Shown here: positions 28,407 to 36,036 of the stretch, in pieces | Position numbering within the stretch: position 1 is the first letter of the stretch | Layout: each line of letters begins with the position of its first letter | NCBI GenBank assembly: GCA_001660395.1 | Contig: LXWE01000002.1 | Span: 1,054,001-1,118,000, forward strand | Direction: 5' to 3' | DNA: 64,000 bases | Origin: Alteromonadaceae bacterium XY-R5 | Lineage (GTDB): Bacteria; Pseudomonadota; Gammaproteobacteria; Enterobacterales; Alteromonadaceae | Notes under the pieces: generated by a model | Seen by the model: only the letters and a program-made list of their open reading frames with translations | Database searches by the model: none | What the model was told of the DNA's origin: nothing | Made by a program: the position numbers and the translations under genes

Positions 28407-28422
28407 TGGCATGAATAATGCT
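28407..28422 (+). promoter_or_regulatory. Sigma-54 (RpoN) promoter
   Basis: TGGCATG-AATA-ATGCT matches the -24/-12 consensus TGGCACG-N4-TTGCW with two differences and correct GG-to-GC spacing. Transcription would begin near 28433, just before the two-hairpin leader. Confidence 0.75.
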
Positions 28423-28443
28423 ATATCAAGAATGAGAACAATA

Positions 28444-28495
28444 CTGAGTTGCCAAAGATGGCAGGTCAGTTATAGCGAACACAGACAACGGCGTC
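28444..28495 (+). promoter_or_regulatory. ANTAR-type two-hairpin antitermination element
   Basis: P1 (28444-28469) pairs CTGA-G-TTGCC with GGCAG-G-TCAG (nine pairs including one G-U, one G-G mismatch) around the hexaloop AAAGAT. P2 pairs GAC (28484-28486) with GTC (28493-28495) around the hexaloop AACGGC, and CACA (28480-28483) can extend it with TGTG (28503-28506) across a bulge. Both loops have A at position 1 and G at position 4, the known recognition rule for ANTAR proteins such as NasR, NasT and EutV. The loop and 3' side of P2 form the 5' arm of the following terminator, so the two folds exclude each other. Confidence 0.75.
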
Positions 28496-28540
28496 GAACT
28501 GATGTGCCATTCAGGTAATTCAGTTGACGCCGTTTTTTAT
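28487..28540 (+). terminator. Leader terminator controlled by the ANTAR element
   Basis: AACGGCGTC-G-AACTGA (28487-28502) pairs with TCAGTT-GACGCCGTT (28520-28534), leaving one bulged G, followed by TTTTTT. It lies about 115 bases before the first start codon of the operon, so it can only be an attenuator. A second small hairpin (ATTGCCT/AGGCAAT, 28539-28561) follows. Confidence 0.8.
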
Positions 28541-28655
28541 TGCCTCCAAAAAACAGGCAATGGTCGAGATGTCGCGCTCGCAACGATAGCAGTCGGTATA
28601 TGCGGTGAAATGTACCCATACTGCGTGGTTAATTCCGGAAACTTAGGAGCACACA

Positions 28656-29513
28656 ATGTCTTATTTAATGCCTTCCGAGTTCGCCACTAAAATGGTGGAC
28701 GCAGGTGAATCTAAAATTTTTATGTCTACCCGGGATACGGTAATCCGTGCCTATATGGCCGGTGCTATCCTGGCATTAGCCGCCGTTTTTGCGGTGACTA
28801 TCGCCGTACAAACAGGTGTCTTTCTGGTAGGCGCCATCTTATTCCCAGTCGGTTTCTGTATGCTGTACCTGATGGGCTTTGACCTGTTAACTGGTGTATT
28901 CGTGTTAACTCCACTGGCGTGGCTGGACAAACGTCCAGGTGTCACCATTAAAGGTATTTTGCGTAACTGGGGTCTTGTATTTTTGGGTAATTTCGCCGGT
29001 GCCCTAACAGTCGCTGTAATGATGGCATTCGTGTTTACCATGGGGTTTAACACTGAACCTGGCGCCGTAGGTACTAAAATTGCGGGTATAGGCGAGGCAC
29101 GTACCTTAGGCTACGCCCAATACGGCATCGCTGGTTGGTTTACTATTTTTGTACGCGGCATGCTGTGTAACTGGATGGTGTCTATGGGGGTAGTGGGCGC
29201 CATGATTTGTACAAACGTGAGCGGCAAAATCCTGGCGATGTGGATGCCAATCATGTTGTTCTTCTTTATGGCATTCGAACACTCAGTGGTTAACATGTTC
29301 CTGTTCCCATCAGCCATGATCATGGGCGGTGATTTCTCTATCCTTGATTACTTCATTTGGAACGAAATCCCGACAGCACTGGGTAACCTGGTAGGTGGTT
29401 TGGCCTTCACCGGTCTAACTCTGTATACCACTCACGTTCGCACAGCGCCTAAGCGTAAACAAGCGGTTACCGTTGCAGCTCAGTCTGCATCTAGCTCTGT
29501 TCGTGCTGCTTAA
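28656..29513 (+). CDS. Formate/nitrite transporter family channel
   Basis: A 285-residue FNT-family protein (FocA/NirC type), a pentameric inner-membrane channel for small monovalent anions. Six hydrophobic helices are visible. Family blocks include MAGAILALAAVFAVTIAV, GFCMLYLMGFDLLTGVF, LRNWGLVFLGNFAGAL, GMLCNWMVSMGVVGAM and FEHSVVNMFLFPSAMI. AGGAG lies seven bases before the ATG. The NtrC/sigma-54/ANTAR control region upstream points to nitrite uptake in nitrogen assimilation rather than formate; with cyanase in the operon, cyanate passage is another possibility. The C-terminal tail is Ala/Ser-rich and cytoplasmic. Confidence 0.93.
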   Translation: MSYLMPSEFATKMVDAGESKIFMSTRDTVIRAYMAGAILALAAVFAVTIAVQTGVFLVGAILFPVGFCMLYLMGFDLLTGVFVLTPLAWLDKRPGVTIKGILRNWGLVFLGNFAGALTVAVMMAFVFTMGFNTEPGAVGTKIAGIGEARTLGYAQYGIAGWFTIFVRGMLCNWMVSMGVVGAMICTNVSGKILAMWMPIMLFFFMAFEHSVVNMFLFPSAMIMGGDFSILDYFIWNEIPTALGNLVGGLAFTGLTLYTTHVRTAPKRKQAVTVAAQSASSSVRAA

Positions 29514-29520
29514 TCGTGAT

Positions 29521-29541
29521 TCCCCCGGTAATGCCGGGGGA
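29521..29541 (+). promoter_or_regulatory. Hairpin covering the ribosome binding site of the kinase gene
   Basis: TCCCCCGG (29521-29528) pairs perfectly with CCGGGGGA (29534-29541) around TAATG. The 3' arm contains the only Shine-Dalgarno-like stretch (GGGGGAG) before the ATG at 29548. It should lower expression of the phosphatase-kinase relative to the channel. The short T4 after it makes strong transcription termination unlikely. Confidence 0.65.
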
Positions 29542-29547
29542 GCTTTT

Positions 29548-31275
29548 ATGTCATCAACCTCTCTTCTCATTCACGCCGGTCAGGCAAGTAAAGCGGGCAT
29601 CAAATCCATTAATCAGGATGCCATCGGCTATTTAGTTCCTGCGGGCGCAAAACGCGACAGTAAAGGTATCATTGCAGCCTTAGCTGACGGTATTAGCAGT
29701 AGTGATGTCAGTCAGATTGCCAGTGAAACGGCCATTAATACCTTTATTGAAGATTACCTTGCCACCTCCGAAACCTGGACCGTACAAACCGCGTCTCAAC
29801 GCGTTATCAGTGCACTGAATCACTGGCTATATGCGCAAAATCGAAATGGGCCTTATCGCTACGATATGAACAAAGGTTATGTATGCACCTTTAGTAGCGT
29901 GATATTGAAAGGCGAATTTGCGCATTTAGTACATGTAGGCGATAGCCGTATTTATCGACTTCGCCAGCAACAATTAGAGCAATTAACCCGTGATCACAGG
30001 GTGATTAACAGCGAAGGCAAAAGTTATTTAAGTCAGGCGCTAGGCGCTGCTGAGTTGATCTCAATAGATTATCAAAGCGTTCCGTTGCAGGCTGGGGATC
30101 AGTTTATTCTGGCCACTGATGGTGTCTACGAATTTGTACCTGCTGAAAGTGTTCGTCGAATCTGCAGTGACTTCTCGCCTGATATGGCCGCCGAGCGCTT
30201 AGTCGAACTCGCACTGGAAAATGGCAGTGACGACAATTTATCTGTGATTATTCTTGAAGTGGCTCAGGTCCCCCAGCAAGTTATGTCCAGGCCGTATCAA
30301 GAGGACTTGCAGCTACCATTTTGTCCGCCATTATCCGAGGGGACTGAAATTGACGGACTTCGGATAGAACGCCAACTATATACCAGCAACCGCAGCCATG
30401 TGTTTTTGGCCACAGAGATTAACACCCATCAAGCATTAGTATTAAAGGTGCCATCCACTGAGATGCAGGGTGAGGATGATCATATTGAACGCTTGCTGCT
30501 GGAAGAATGGCTGGCATCAAGAATACATCATCCTAATGTCATCAAGCCGTTTCAACCCGCTCAGCCTCGAACCGCACTATACAGCGTGAGCGAGTATTTT
30601 AACGGTCAAACTTTGCAACAATGGATGCTGGATAACCCATCGCCATCATTAGAAACCGTCAGAAGCATCATAGAGCAGATAGGCAAAGGGTTACAGGCTA
30701 TGCATCGTTTGCAAATGCTGCACCAGGATATTCGTCCAGCGAATATCATGATCGATCAAACGGGCAGGGTGAAGATCCTGGATTTTGGCTCGGTGTGGGC
30801 AGCAGGGTTAGAAGAAAACACCTTATTTACCAGCACTCAAATCCTCGGCACTGCACAATACACCGCACCAGAATATTTTCTTGAAGAACCCGGCAGTGCC
30901 AGTTCAGATATCTTTTCGTTAGGCGTGATTTGTTATCAAATGCTCGGTGGAGAATTGCCGTATGGCAGCCGTGTATCCGCTTGTCGAACCCGCAAGGCAC
31001 AACAACGATTATCCTATAAAAGCTTGTTACATGAAGACAGGGCTATTCCGGCGTGGTTTGAGGATACCCTTAAACGGGCGCTGGCGATTGATCCCAGTAA
31101 ACGCTATCAGGAATTATCCGAATTCCTTTACGACTTGCGTCAGCCCAACCCTACCTACTTACGAAAATCCCGGCCGCCTTTGATTGACCGTGACCCGGTG
31201 ATGTTTTGGCAAGGGCTGTCAGCACTATTAACCTTATTGTTGATCCTTTCATTTGCCTGGCACAGTCAGGCTTAA
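29548..31275 (+). CDS. Bifunctional PP2C phosphatase / Ser-Thr protein kinase
   Basis: A 575-residue fusion from the ATG at 29548; the upstream extension of the frame overlaps the channel gene and is not used. Residues 8-240 are a PP2C phosphatase with metal ligands D24 (INQDAIGY), D47-G48 (LADGISS), D191-G192 and D229 (GSDDNLSVI). Residues about 270-530 are a Hanks-type kinase with ATP lysine K300 (LVLKVP), catalytic H392-Q-D394 and N399 (HQDIRPANIMID) and D412-F-G. Both domains look active. A C-terminal transmembrane helix (about 553-571) anchors it in the inner membrane. Similar fusions occur in nitrate-assimilation loci, but the targets are unknown. Confidence 0.92.
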   Translation: MSSTSLLIHAGQASKAGIKSINQDAIGYLVPAGAKRDSKGIIAALADGISSSDVSQIASETAINTFIEDYLATSETWTVQTASQRVISALNHWLYAQNRNGPYRYDMNKGYVCTFSSVILKGEFAHLVHVGDSRIYRLRQQQLEQLTRDHRVINSEGKSYLSQALGAAELISIDYQSVPLQAGDQFILATDGVYEFVPAESVRRICSDFSPDMAAERLVELALENGSDDNLSVIILEVAQVPQQVMSRPYQEDLQLPFCPPLSEGTEIDGLRIERQLYTSNRSHVFLATEINTHQALVLKVPSTEMQGEDDHIERLLLEEWLASRIHHPNVIKPFQPAQPRTALYSVSEYFNGQTLQQWMLDNPSPSLETVRSIIEQIGKGLQAMHRLQMLHQDIRPANIMIDQTGRVKILDFGSVWAAGLEENTLFTSTQILGTAQYTAPEYFLEEPGSASSDIFSLGVICYQMLGGELPYGSRVSACRTRKAQQRLSYKSLLHEDRAIPAWFEDTLKRALAIDPSKRYQELSEFLYDLRQPNPTYLRKSRPPLIDRDPVMFWQGLSALLTLLLILSFAWHSQA

Positions 31276-31296
31276 CATGACACCAAGGAGATAGAG

Positions 31297-31737
31297 ATGG
31301 AAGTCAGTCAAATCAGTCAGCAATTGATCACTGCCAAAGTAAAAAGCGGTAAAAGCTTTAGTGAGTTAGGGGCTTTGTTAGGCCACGACGAAGTTTGGGT
31401 AGCCGCCTTACTATATGGGCAGGCAAGCGCATCACTGGATGAAATTGAAAAGCTAAAGTCGGTGCTGCCATTAACCGATGAACAATGTGCTTCGCTGGCA
31501 GAATGCCCGTTAAAAGGTTTGGGGCCTGTTGTACCCACAGATCCCCTTATCTATCGCTTTTATGAAATCATGCAGGTGTATGGCATGCCGATGAAAGCAA
31601 TCATTCATGATAAGTTTGGTGACGGCATCATGAGTGCCGTGGATTTTAGTCTCAACATTGACAAGGTAGAAGATCCTAAAGGTGATCGCGTAGTCGTCAC
31701 CATGAATGGAAAATTCTTGCCTTATAAAAAGTTCTAA
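31297..31737 (+). CDS. cynS: Cyanate hydratase (cyanase)
   Basis: Converts cyanate and bicarbonate into ammonia and CO2, giving detoxification and a nitrogen source. The 146-residue protein has an N-terminal helical domain and the catalytic C-terminal domain. The residues R87, E90 ([12 protein letters not shown]) and S113 ([11 protein letters not shown]) keep the exact spacing of E. coli R96/E99/S122. A good AAGGAG precedes the ATG, and the gene starts 22 bases after the kinase stop. There is no cynR or cynABD nearby; control appears to come from the nitrogen-responsive leader of the operon. Confidence 0.96.
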   Translation: MEVSQISQQLITAKVKSGKSFSELGALLGHDEVWVAALLYGQASASLDEIEKLKSVLPLTDEQCASLAECPLKGLGPVVPTDPLIYRFYEIMQVYGMPMKAIIHDKFGDGIMSAVDFSLNIDKVEDPKGDRVVVTMNGKFLPYKKF

Positions 31738-31748
31738 GGTTGATAACG

Positions 31749-31780
31749 CGTCAGACGCAGCGTAGCGGTGGCGTCTGATG
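31749..31780. repeat. Inverted repeat after cynS
   Basis: TCAGACGC (31751-31758) pairs with GCGTCTGA (31771-31778), extendable by two more pairs with one G-U. No U-run follows, so if it ends the cynS transcript it is not a classical intrinsic terminator; it may protect the 3' end. Confidence 0.5.
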
Positions 31781-31853
31781 TTGCGTTCATTGGGTGGTTA
31801 TTTAGGTCGAACCCTATGACCTTGACAAGGTAATCTTTGTTATCATTGGCGAG

Positions 31854-32606
31854 ATGATGACACTTTATTCCTATACCTTCAGTTTCCCCCAAATTAGCTT
31901 TTTACTGCTAACCGCATTTCTTATTGGCATGGCTAAAACAGGCATTCAGGGCATTTCGATGTTTGTTGTACCTGTTATGGCGATGATTTTTGGCGGTCGA
32001 GAATCTACCGGCGTCATGCTACCCATGCTGATCATGGCTGATATATGTGCGGTTATTTATTACCACCGCCATGCCGAATGGACGTTTTTAGTTAAACTTT
32101 TCCCATCTTCAGCCCTGGGCGTGATTGCCGGCACCTGGTTGGGAGGGGCCATAGACGATCAAGTTTTTCGCGCCTTAATGGCGGCGATTGTGTTGGTTAG
32201 CCTGGTGTTGATGCTATGGATGGAAAAGCGCGATAGCCACACCATCCCTGACTTTTGGTGGTTTGCCTTATTAATGGGATTTTTAGGCGGTTTTACCACA
32301 ATGGTTGGCAATCTGGCCGGTACCATCATGGCGCTGTATCTGTTATCCATGCGCTTACCGAAAAATACTTACATAGGTACAGGCGCCTGGTTTTTCTTAT
32401 TAATTAATCTGTTTAAAGTGCCTTTCCATGTGTTCAGCTGGGAAACCATTCATCTCAATTCCTTCTTAATTAATCTGACGTTATTACCCATGATTGCGCT
32501 AGGGGCATGGGCTGGCGTTAAGCTGGTAAAGCGAATTGGGGATACGCATTATCGCTGGTTTGTGATTGGGATGACACTGATTGCGGCCATTCTGATGCTG
32601 GTGTAA
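31854..32606 (+). CDS. TauE/SafE-family sulfite exporter-like permease
   Basis: A 250-residue membrane protein with about seven to eight hydrophobic segments of the TauE/SafE (DUF81) family. Two family repeats are recognisable: LLTAFLIGMAKTGIQGISMF near the N-terminus and LLMGFLGGFTTMVGNLAGTI in the middle. Family members move sulfite, sulfoacetate or other small organic anions; the substrate here is unknown. It is 116 bases from cynS behind an inverted repeat, so it may or may not belong to that operon. ATG 31854 or 31857 can start it. Confidence 0.87.
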   Translation: MMTLYSYTFSFPQISFLLLTAFLIGMAKTGIQGISMFVVPVMAMIFGGRESTGVMLPMLIMADICAVIYYHRHAEWTFLVKLFPSSALGVIAGTWLGGAIDDQVFRALMAAIVLVSLVLMLWMEKRDSHTIPDFWWFALLMGFLGGFTTMVGNLAGTIMALYLLSMRLPKNTYIGTGAWFFLLINLFKVPFHVFSWETIHLNSFLINLTLLPMIALGAWAGVKLVKRIGDTHYRWFVIGMTLIAAILMLV

Positions 32607-32780
32607 CGCAGACATTCCATATATGCATTTTTGATTACTGACTTCCTTTGATATAGAACAAGTTAGCCCTTAAATAGCATTGTTATTGCTAGGGTTGAGG
32701 AGTATGGTGTCACCACTTTGTCATGTCGTTGTCATGAAGTTACATCAATCTATATTTACCCCTTAACCTAAGGAATCATT

Positions 32781-33011
32781 ATGGATAAGTTGGCAATTAA
32801 AAATGCAATCGATCAAAGTATCAACGAAAGCCTTAAAAGTGGTTCTGTTTGCAGTCTGTTATCATTCGATGCCAGTGACACTAACGCTGATGACCTTAAT
32901 CAGCAGCTCGATCAAATGCAGCAACTTGGCTATTACATCGACGTAGATCATTGCGATAGCAGTCGTATCAGCGTATATATCAATTGGGCGATGTGCCAAC
33001 CATCACACTAA
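32781..33011 (+). CDS. Small acidic protein of unknown function
   Basis: A 76-residue protein with a good AAGGA Shine-Dalgarno before its ATG (taaggaatcattATG). It is acidic with three Cys, no membrane segment and no motif I can name; the layout LLSFDASDTNADDLNQQLDQ then YYIDVDH suggests a small alpha/beta fold. The 174-base upstream region separates it from the TauE gene. Its stop overlaps the stop of the convergent pectate lyase gene by four bases. Confidence 0.6.
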   Translation: MDKLAIKNAIDQSINESLKSGSVCSLLSFDASDTNADDLNQQLDQMQQLGYYIDVDHCDSSRISVYINWAMCQPSH

Positions 33012-34147
33012 TTCACTGGTTTATTCTGTTCGGTAAGGCGCTGTTTCCATAAGGAATAATCGTTACTCAGGAGTTGTGTTGGCCAATCACCATACCAGCT
33101 ATATCCTGTTCTGCGATCAGCGTCTACTTCCTCTAGCGTTCTCACTTTTATGCCATTCCGACCGGCAAAAAATACCGATTCATCCTTCAAGTCGTAAAAC
33201 CTTGCCCAAATAGCCGGGGCGTTTAGATCTTTAACAACGTTCAGATCAAAGCTGGCACGGTGATACTTAAACTGCACCGTGGCTGCAGGCACTTTGACCA
33301 CACGGATTCCAATCAGCGCATGCGATTCAAACCAGGATATTGCAGATTCGATCGCGTGAATGACCTTTGCTGATGGCTCGGGTATGGACATCAGATATCT
33401 CACCACATTCACACTTTCCCAGGTAACCAAGCCGGGTAATTCAAAGCTGCGGGCACCTGTTGGCGCCAGGGTGACCGGGTTGTATTGTCCAGCCCAGATA
33501 GTGGTTCTATCGCCAATTCTCCATTGCAGCTTAAGCAGCAGTGCGTCACCTTGCGCAAGGGCAAGCTGACAGCGCAAACGCACGTTATCAGTTATAAAGC
33601 TGAATTCTGGTCGGCCTTCACTGATCTGACGAAGCAGGGTTAATATGCCAGGCATTACGTCATCGGCAAAAGTGATATAGGCGTAATATCCTTCTCTTCT
33701 TTCTGGCGTATGTGCCCAGCCACCGTTTGCGTATTGTGTATTGAGTATGTATTCAAGGCCCATCAGAGCTGCAGTTTGATAACGTTTGTCCTGACTTCGT
33801 TGATAGGCAAAGGCTAAAAACCGAATTTGAGGATAGGTGTTACGATTATCGAACGTACCATCGCTTGCGGATTTATTCCGGATGAGTTTGTCTCTTTCTT
33901 TATCTGACAGTATGCGCAATGGGTCGACGTTTTTTGGCCAGGCACCACTGCTACGCTGATACAAGAGTAAATTATTGGCAATGGCAATAAAATCATCGGT
34001 AGCGTAGTAACTCGCTATGTTATCTGGATGCTGATCATGCCAGTGTTTGCTGATATCACTGAATTCTGTGATATCGATCTGTGCTGTGGGTTCGGCACTG
34101 GCCACCTTAGTGCATACCAACATGACTACTATAAACAGTCGCTGCAT
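33008..34147 (-). CDS. Pectate lyase, polysaccharide lyase family 10
   Basis: A 379-residue secreted enzyme that cleaves polygalacturonate by beta-elimination. The start at ATG 34147 is chosen for the GGGGGA upstream and because it gives a proper signal peptide (MQRLFIVVMLVCTKVASA, cleavage near residue 18). PL10 marks are YQRSSGAWPKNVD, SDGTFDNRNTYPQIRFLA, TQYANGGWAHTPER, SFELPGLVTWESVNVVRYLM and a C-terminal ARFYDLKDESVFFAGRNG then RRTGYSWYGDWP block with the conserved arginines. No carbohydrate-binding module is attached. It is the only pectin gene seen in the window, near a GH97 gene. Confidence 0.9.
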   Translation of the reverse strand: MQRLFIVVMLVCTKVASAEPTAQIDITEFSDISKHWHDQHPDNIASYYATDDFIAIANNLLLYQRSSGAWPKNVDPLRILSDKERDKLIRNKSASDGTFDNRNTYPQIRFLAFAYQRSQDKRYQTAALMGLEYILNTQYANGGWAHTPERREGYYAYITFADDVMPGILTLLRQISEGRPEFSFITDNVRLRCQLALAQGDALLLKLQWRIGDRTTIWAGQYNPVTLAPTGARSFELPGLVTWESVNVVRYLMSIPEPSAKVIHAIESAISWFESHALIGIRVVKVPAATVQFKYHRASFDLNVVKDLNAPAIWARFYDLKDESVFFAGRNGIKVRTLEEVDADRRTGYSWYGDWPTQLLSNDYSLWKQRLTEQNKPVN

Positions 34148-34362
34148 CTCAATCCCCCTGATTAAACCTTCAATCATGGGGATGCTACAAGGCAATGAAA
34201 ACCCTCACAAATACTGATGTAGTTTGTGTAGAAATAATCCAAATACGAACATCGAACAGTTATCGGAGATCATTTTTATAATCATGTCACAAAACGTCGT
34301 TTAAATGTCATATATGCCGCCACAATTGCAGTGTTAGAGTAGATGCAGAGGTAGTTAATACG

Positions 34363-35316
34363 ATGAAAAAAATAGCCTTTTGCATATATAACGACATGGA
34401 GTTGCTCGATTTTAGTGGCCCCCACAGCGCGTTCTATACAGCCAACCAACTGGTGCCGGGCAGCTATGAATTAGTGACGGTAAGCCTAGACGAGCAAACA
34501 TTGTGCTCCACGGAAAGTGGTGTCGGCCTTACTGCGCAACTCAGCATAGATGAACTTGAGCAGTGTCACACTCTGCTAATTCCCGGCGGAAAAGGCGCAA
34601 GGTTAAGTGCAATAAATCCACAATCATTACGGGCAATAAACAAAATTGCGACCTCATGCGAACGAATGGTGTCGATTTGTACTGGCGCATTTATCTTGGC
34701 TCGTGTGGGGCTTATGCCTGGCACTAAATTAACCAGCCATTGGGCCTTTAGCCAATCTTTGGCCAAAGACTTCCCGGATCTAAACATCGATCATGACAGT
34801 CTGTTTATTCAGGATGGACGTTACTGGTCATCGGCTGGTGTGACTGCAGGGATAGATCTCACTCTGCATTTGATTGAATTGGACCTAGGCAAGCCGGTGG
34901 CTATGCAGGTGGCGAAACAATTGCTGGTATATCTGAAACGTGCAGGTTCACAACAACAGTTTTCTACTACGCTTCAATTACAAAGCCAGTGCTCGTCCCA
35001 ATTGGCCTCGATACTTGCGCTGATCCACCAACAATATCCATCAACTTTATCGGTTGATATTCTGGCAACGCACGCCAATCTAAGTCTTCGTCAGTTCCAC
35101 CGTGTGTTCCAGCAAGAAACCGGAATGACACCAGCTGCGTATGTTGAGCGAGTTCGCTTAGACCAGGCCAGAGAACTATTGGTGACGAGTGATTTAGCCC
35201 TGAAAGCCATTGCCTTAAATGTGGGTTATCAAAGTTACGATGGCTTTATGCGGGCCTTTGTGCGTTTGTTTAACATCCCTCCAGGTCAGTATCGCCAACA
35301 GTTTTCTCAACATTAA
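34363..35316 (+). CDS. GlxA-type transcriptional regulator (DJ-1/PfpI + AraC HTH)
   Basis: A 317-residue regulator. Residues 1-185 are a DJ-1/PfpI-like domain with the nucleophile-elbow cysteine C106 (VSICTGAFILA). Residues about 210-315 are an AraC-type DNA-binding domain (VDILATHANLSLRQFHRVFQ, AAYVERVRLDQARELL, IALNVGYQSYDGFMRAF). Such regulators sense small metabolites of unknown identity in most cases. The next gene, 13 bases downstream, encodes a stand-alone DJ-1/PfpI protein with the same elbow motif, so the regulator probably controls it. Confidence 0.92.
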   Translation: MKKIAFCIYNDMELLDFSGPHSAFYTANQLVPGSYELVTVSLDEQTLCSTESGVGLTAQLSIDELEQCHTLLIPGGKGARLSAINPQSLRAINKIATSCERMVSICTGAFILARVGLMPGTKLTSHWAFSQSLAKDFPDLNIDHDSLFIQDGRYWSSAGVTAGIDLTLHLIELDLGKPVAMQVAKQLLVYLKRAGSQQQFSTTLQLQSQCSSQLASILALIHQQYPSTLSVDILATHANLSLRQFHRVFQQETGMTPAAYVERVRLDQARELLVTSDLALKAIALNVGYQSYDGFMRAFVRLFNIPPGQYRQQFSQH

Positions 35317-35329
35317 CTCAGGAGTGCTA

Positions 35330-35905
35330 ATGAACATTGGAATTTATGTGTATGAAAATGCAGAGGTGCTGGATTTTGCCGGCCCTTTCGAGGTATTCAG
35401 TACAGCTAAACGTTTTCATTCTCACGACTGGCAGGTCATGCTTATAAGCGAAAAGCCGGGAAGGGTGATCACCCGAGGCGGCTTTGAGGTGTATTGTCAT
35501 GTTGGCATCGACCACCATCCCACACTGGATGTGCTGATCATGCCTGGCGGCATTCATACCACTGAAATGTATAACCAGAATACGTTAGCCTGGATTAATA
35601 AGATCGCGCCAAACTGCCAGATTATTGCATCTGTATGCACCGGCGCGTTTATCCTCGCGGCCGCTGGCATATTAGAAAATCTTGAGGTGACAACCCACTG
35701 GGAAGACCAACAGGCGTTAGCCAGATTATTTCCGAAACTTAATGTGATGGCGGATAAACGCTGGATTGAACAGGGAAACATCTGGACTTCCGCAGGCATA
35801 TCCGCAGGCATTGATATGAGTTTGAAACTGGTAGAAAGGATGACATCGGCAGAAATAGCCGGGAAGACAGCCAGACAAATGGAGTACCAGCCATCAGGGC
35901 AGTGA
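35330..35905 (+). CDS. DJ-1/PfpI family protein (isonitrile hydratase-like)
   Basis: A 191-residue cytoplasmic protein. The ATG at 35330 has AGGAG seven bases upstream; the longer open frame runs back into the regulator gene and is not used. It shows EVLDFAGPFEVFSTAKRF, VLIMPGGIHTTEM and C103 in ASVCTGAFILAAAGIL. The pattern fits the GATase1_PfpI subgroup that includes isonitrile hydratase, but other members are of unknown activity. It is closely related to the N-terminal domain of the adjacent GlxA-type regulator, which suggests duplication of enzyme and sensor. Confidence 0.88.
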   Translation: MNIGIYVYENAEVLDFAGPFEVFSTAKRFHSHDWQVMLISEKPGRVITRGGFEVYCHVGIDHHPTLDVLIMPGGIHTTEMYNQNTLAWINKIAPNCQIIASVCTGAFILAAAGILENLEVTTHWEDQQALARLFPKLNVMADKRWIEQGNIWTSAGISAGIDMSLKLVERMTSAEIAGKTARQMEYQPSGQ

Positions 35906-36036
35906 AATCATTTAACAAATTTTTAATTTGTAATACAAATAGAAGTGCAAGGGAGAGAAATTTTCACTAGGATAGCGAAAGTTTCGCCAGACCCAGGTCA
36001 GGCACGATCTGGCTAAATAGCAATGGAGTGAGAGCA

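Noticed and set aside
28502-28690. 62-codon plus-strand frame inside the ANTAR leader
   Set aside because: It overlaps the terminator hairpin and the channel start in another frame and has no Shine-Dalgarno; the RNA structure explains the sequence.
29473-29547. Upstream extension of the phosphatase-kinase frame
   Set aside because: It lies within the end of the channel gene and encodes no PP2C residues; the ATG at 29548 with GGGGGAG upstream is the better start.
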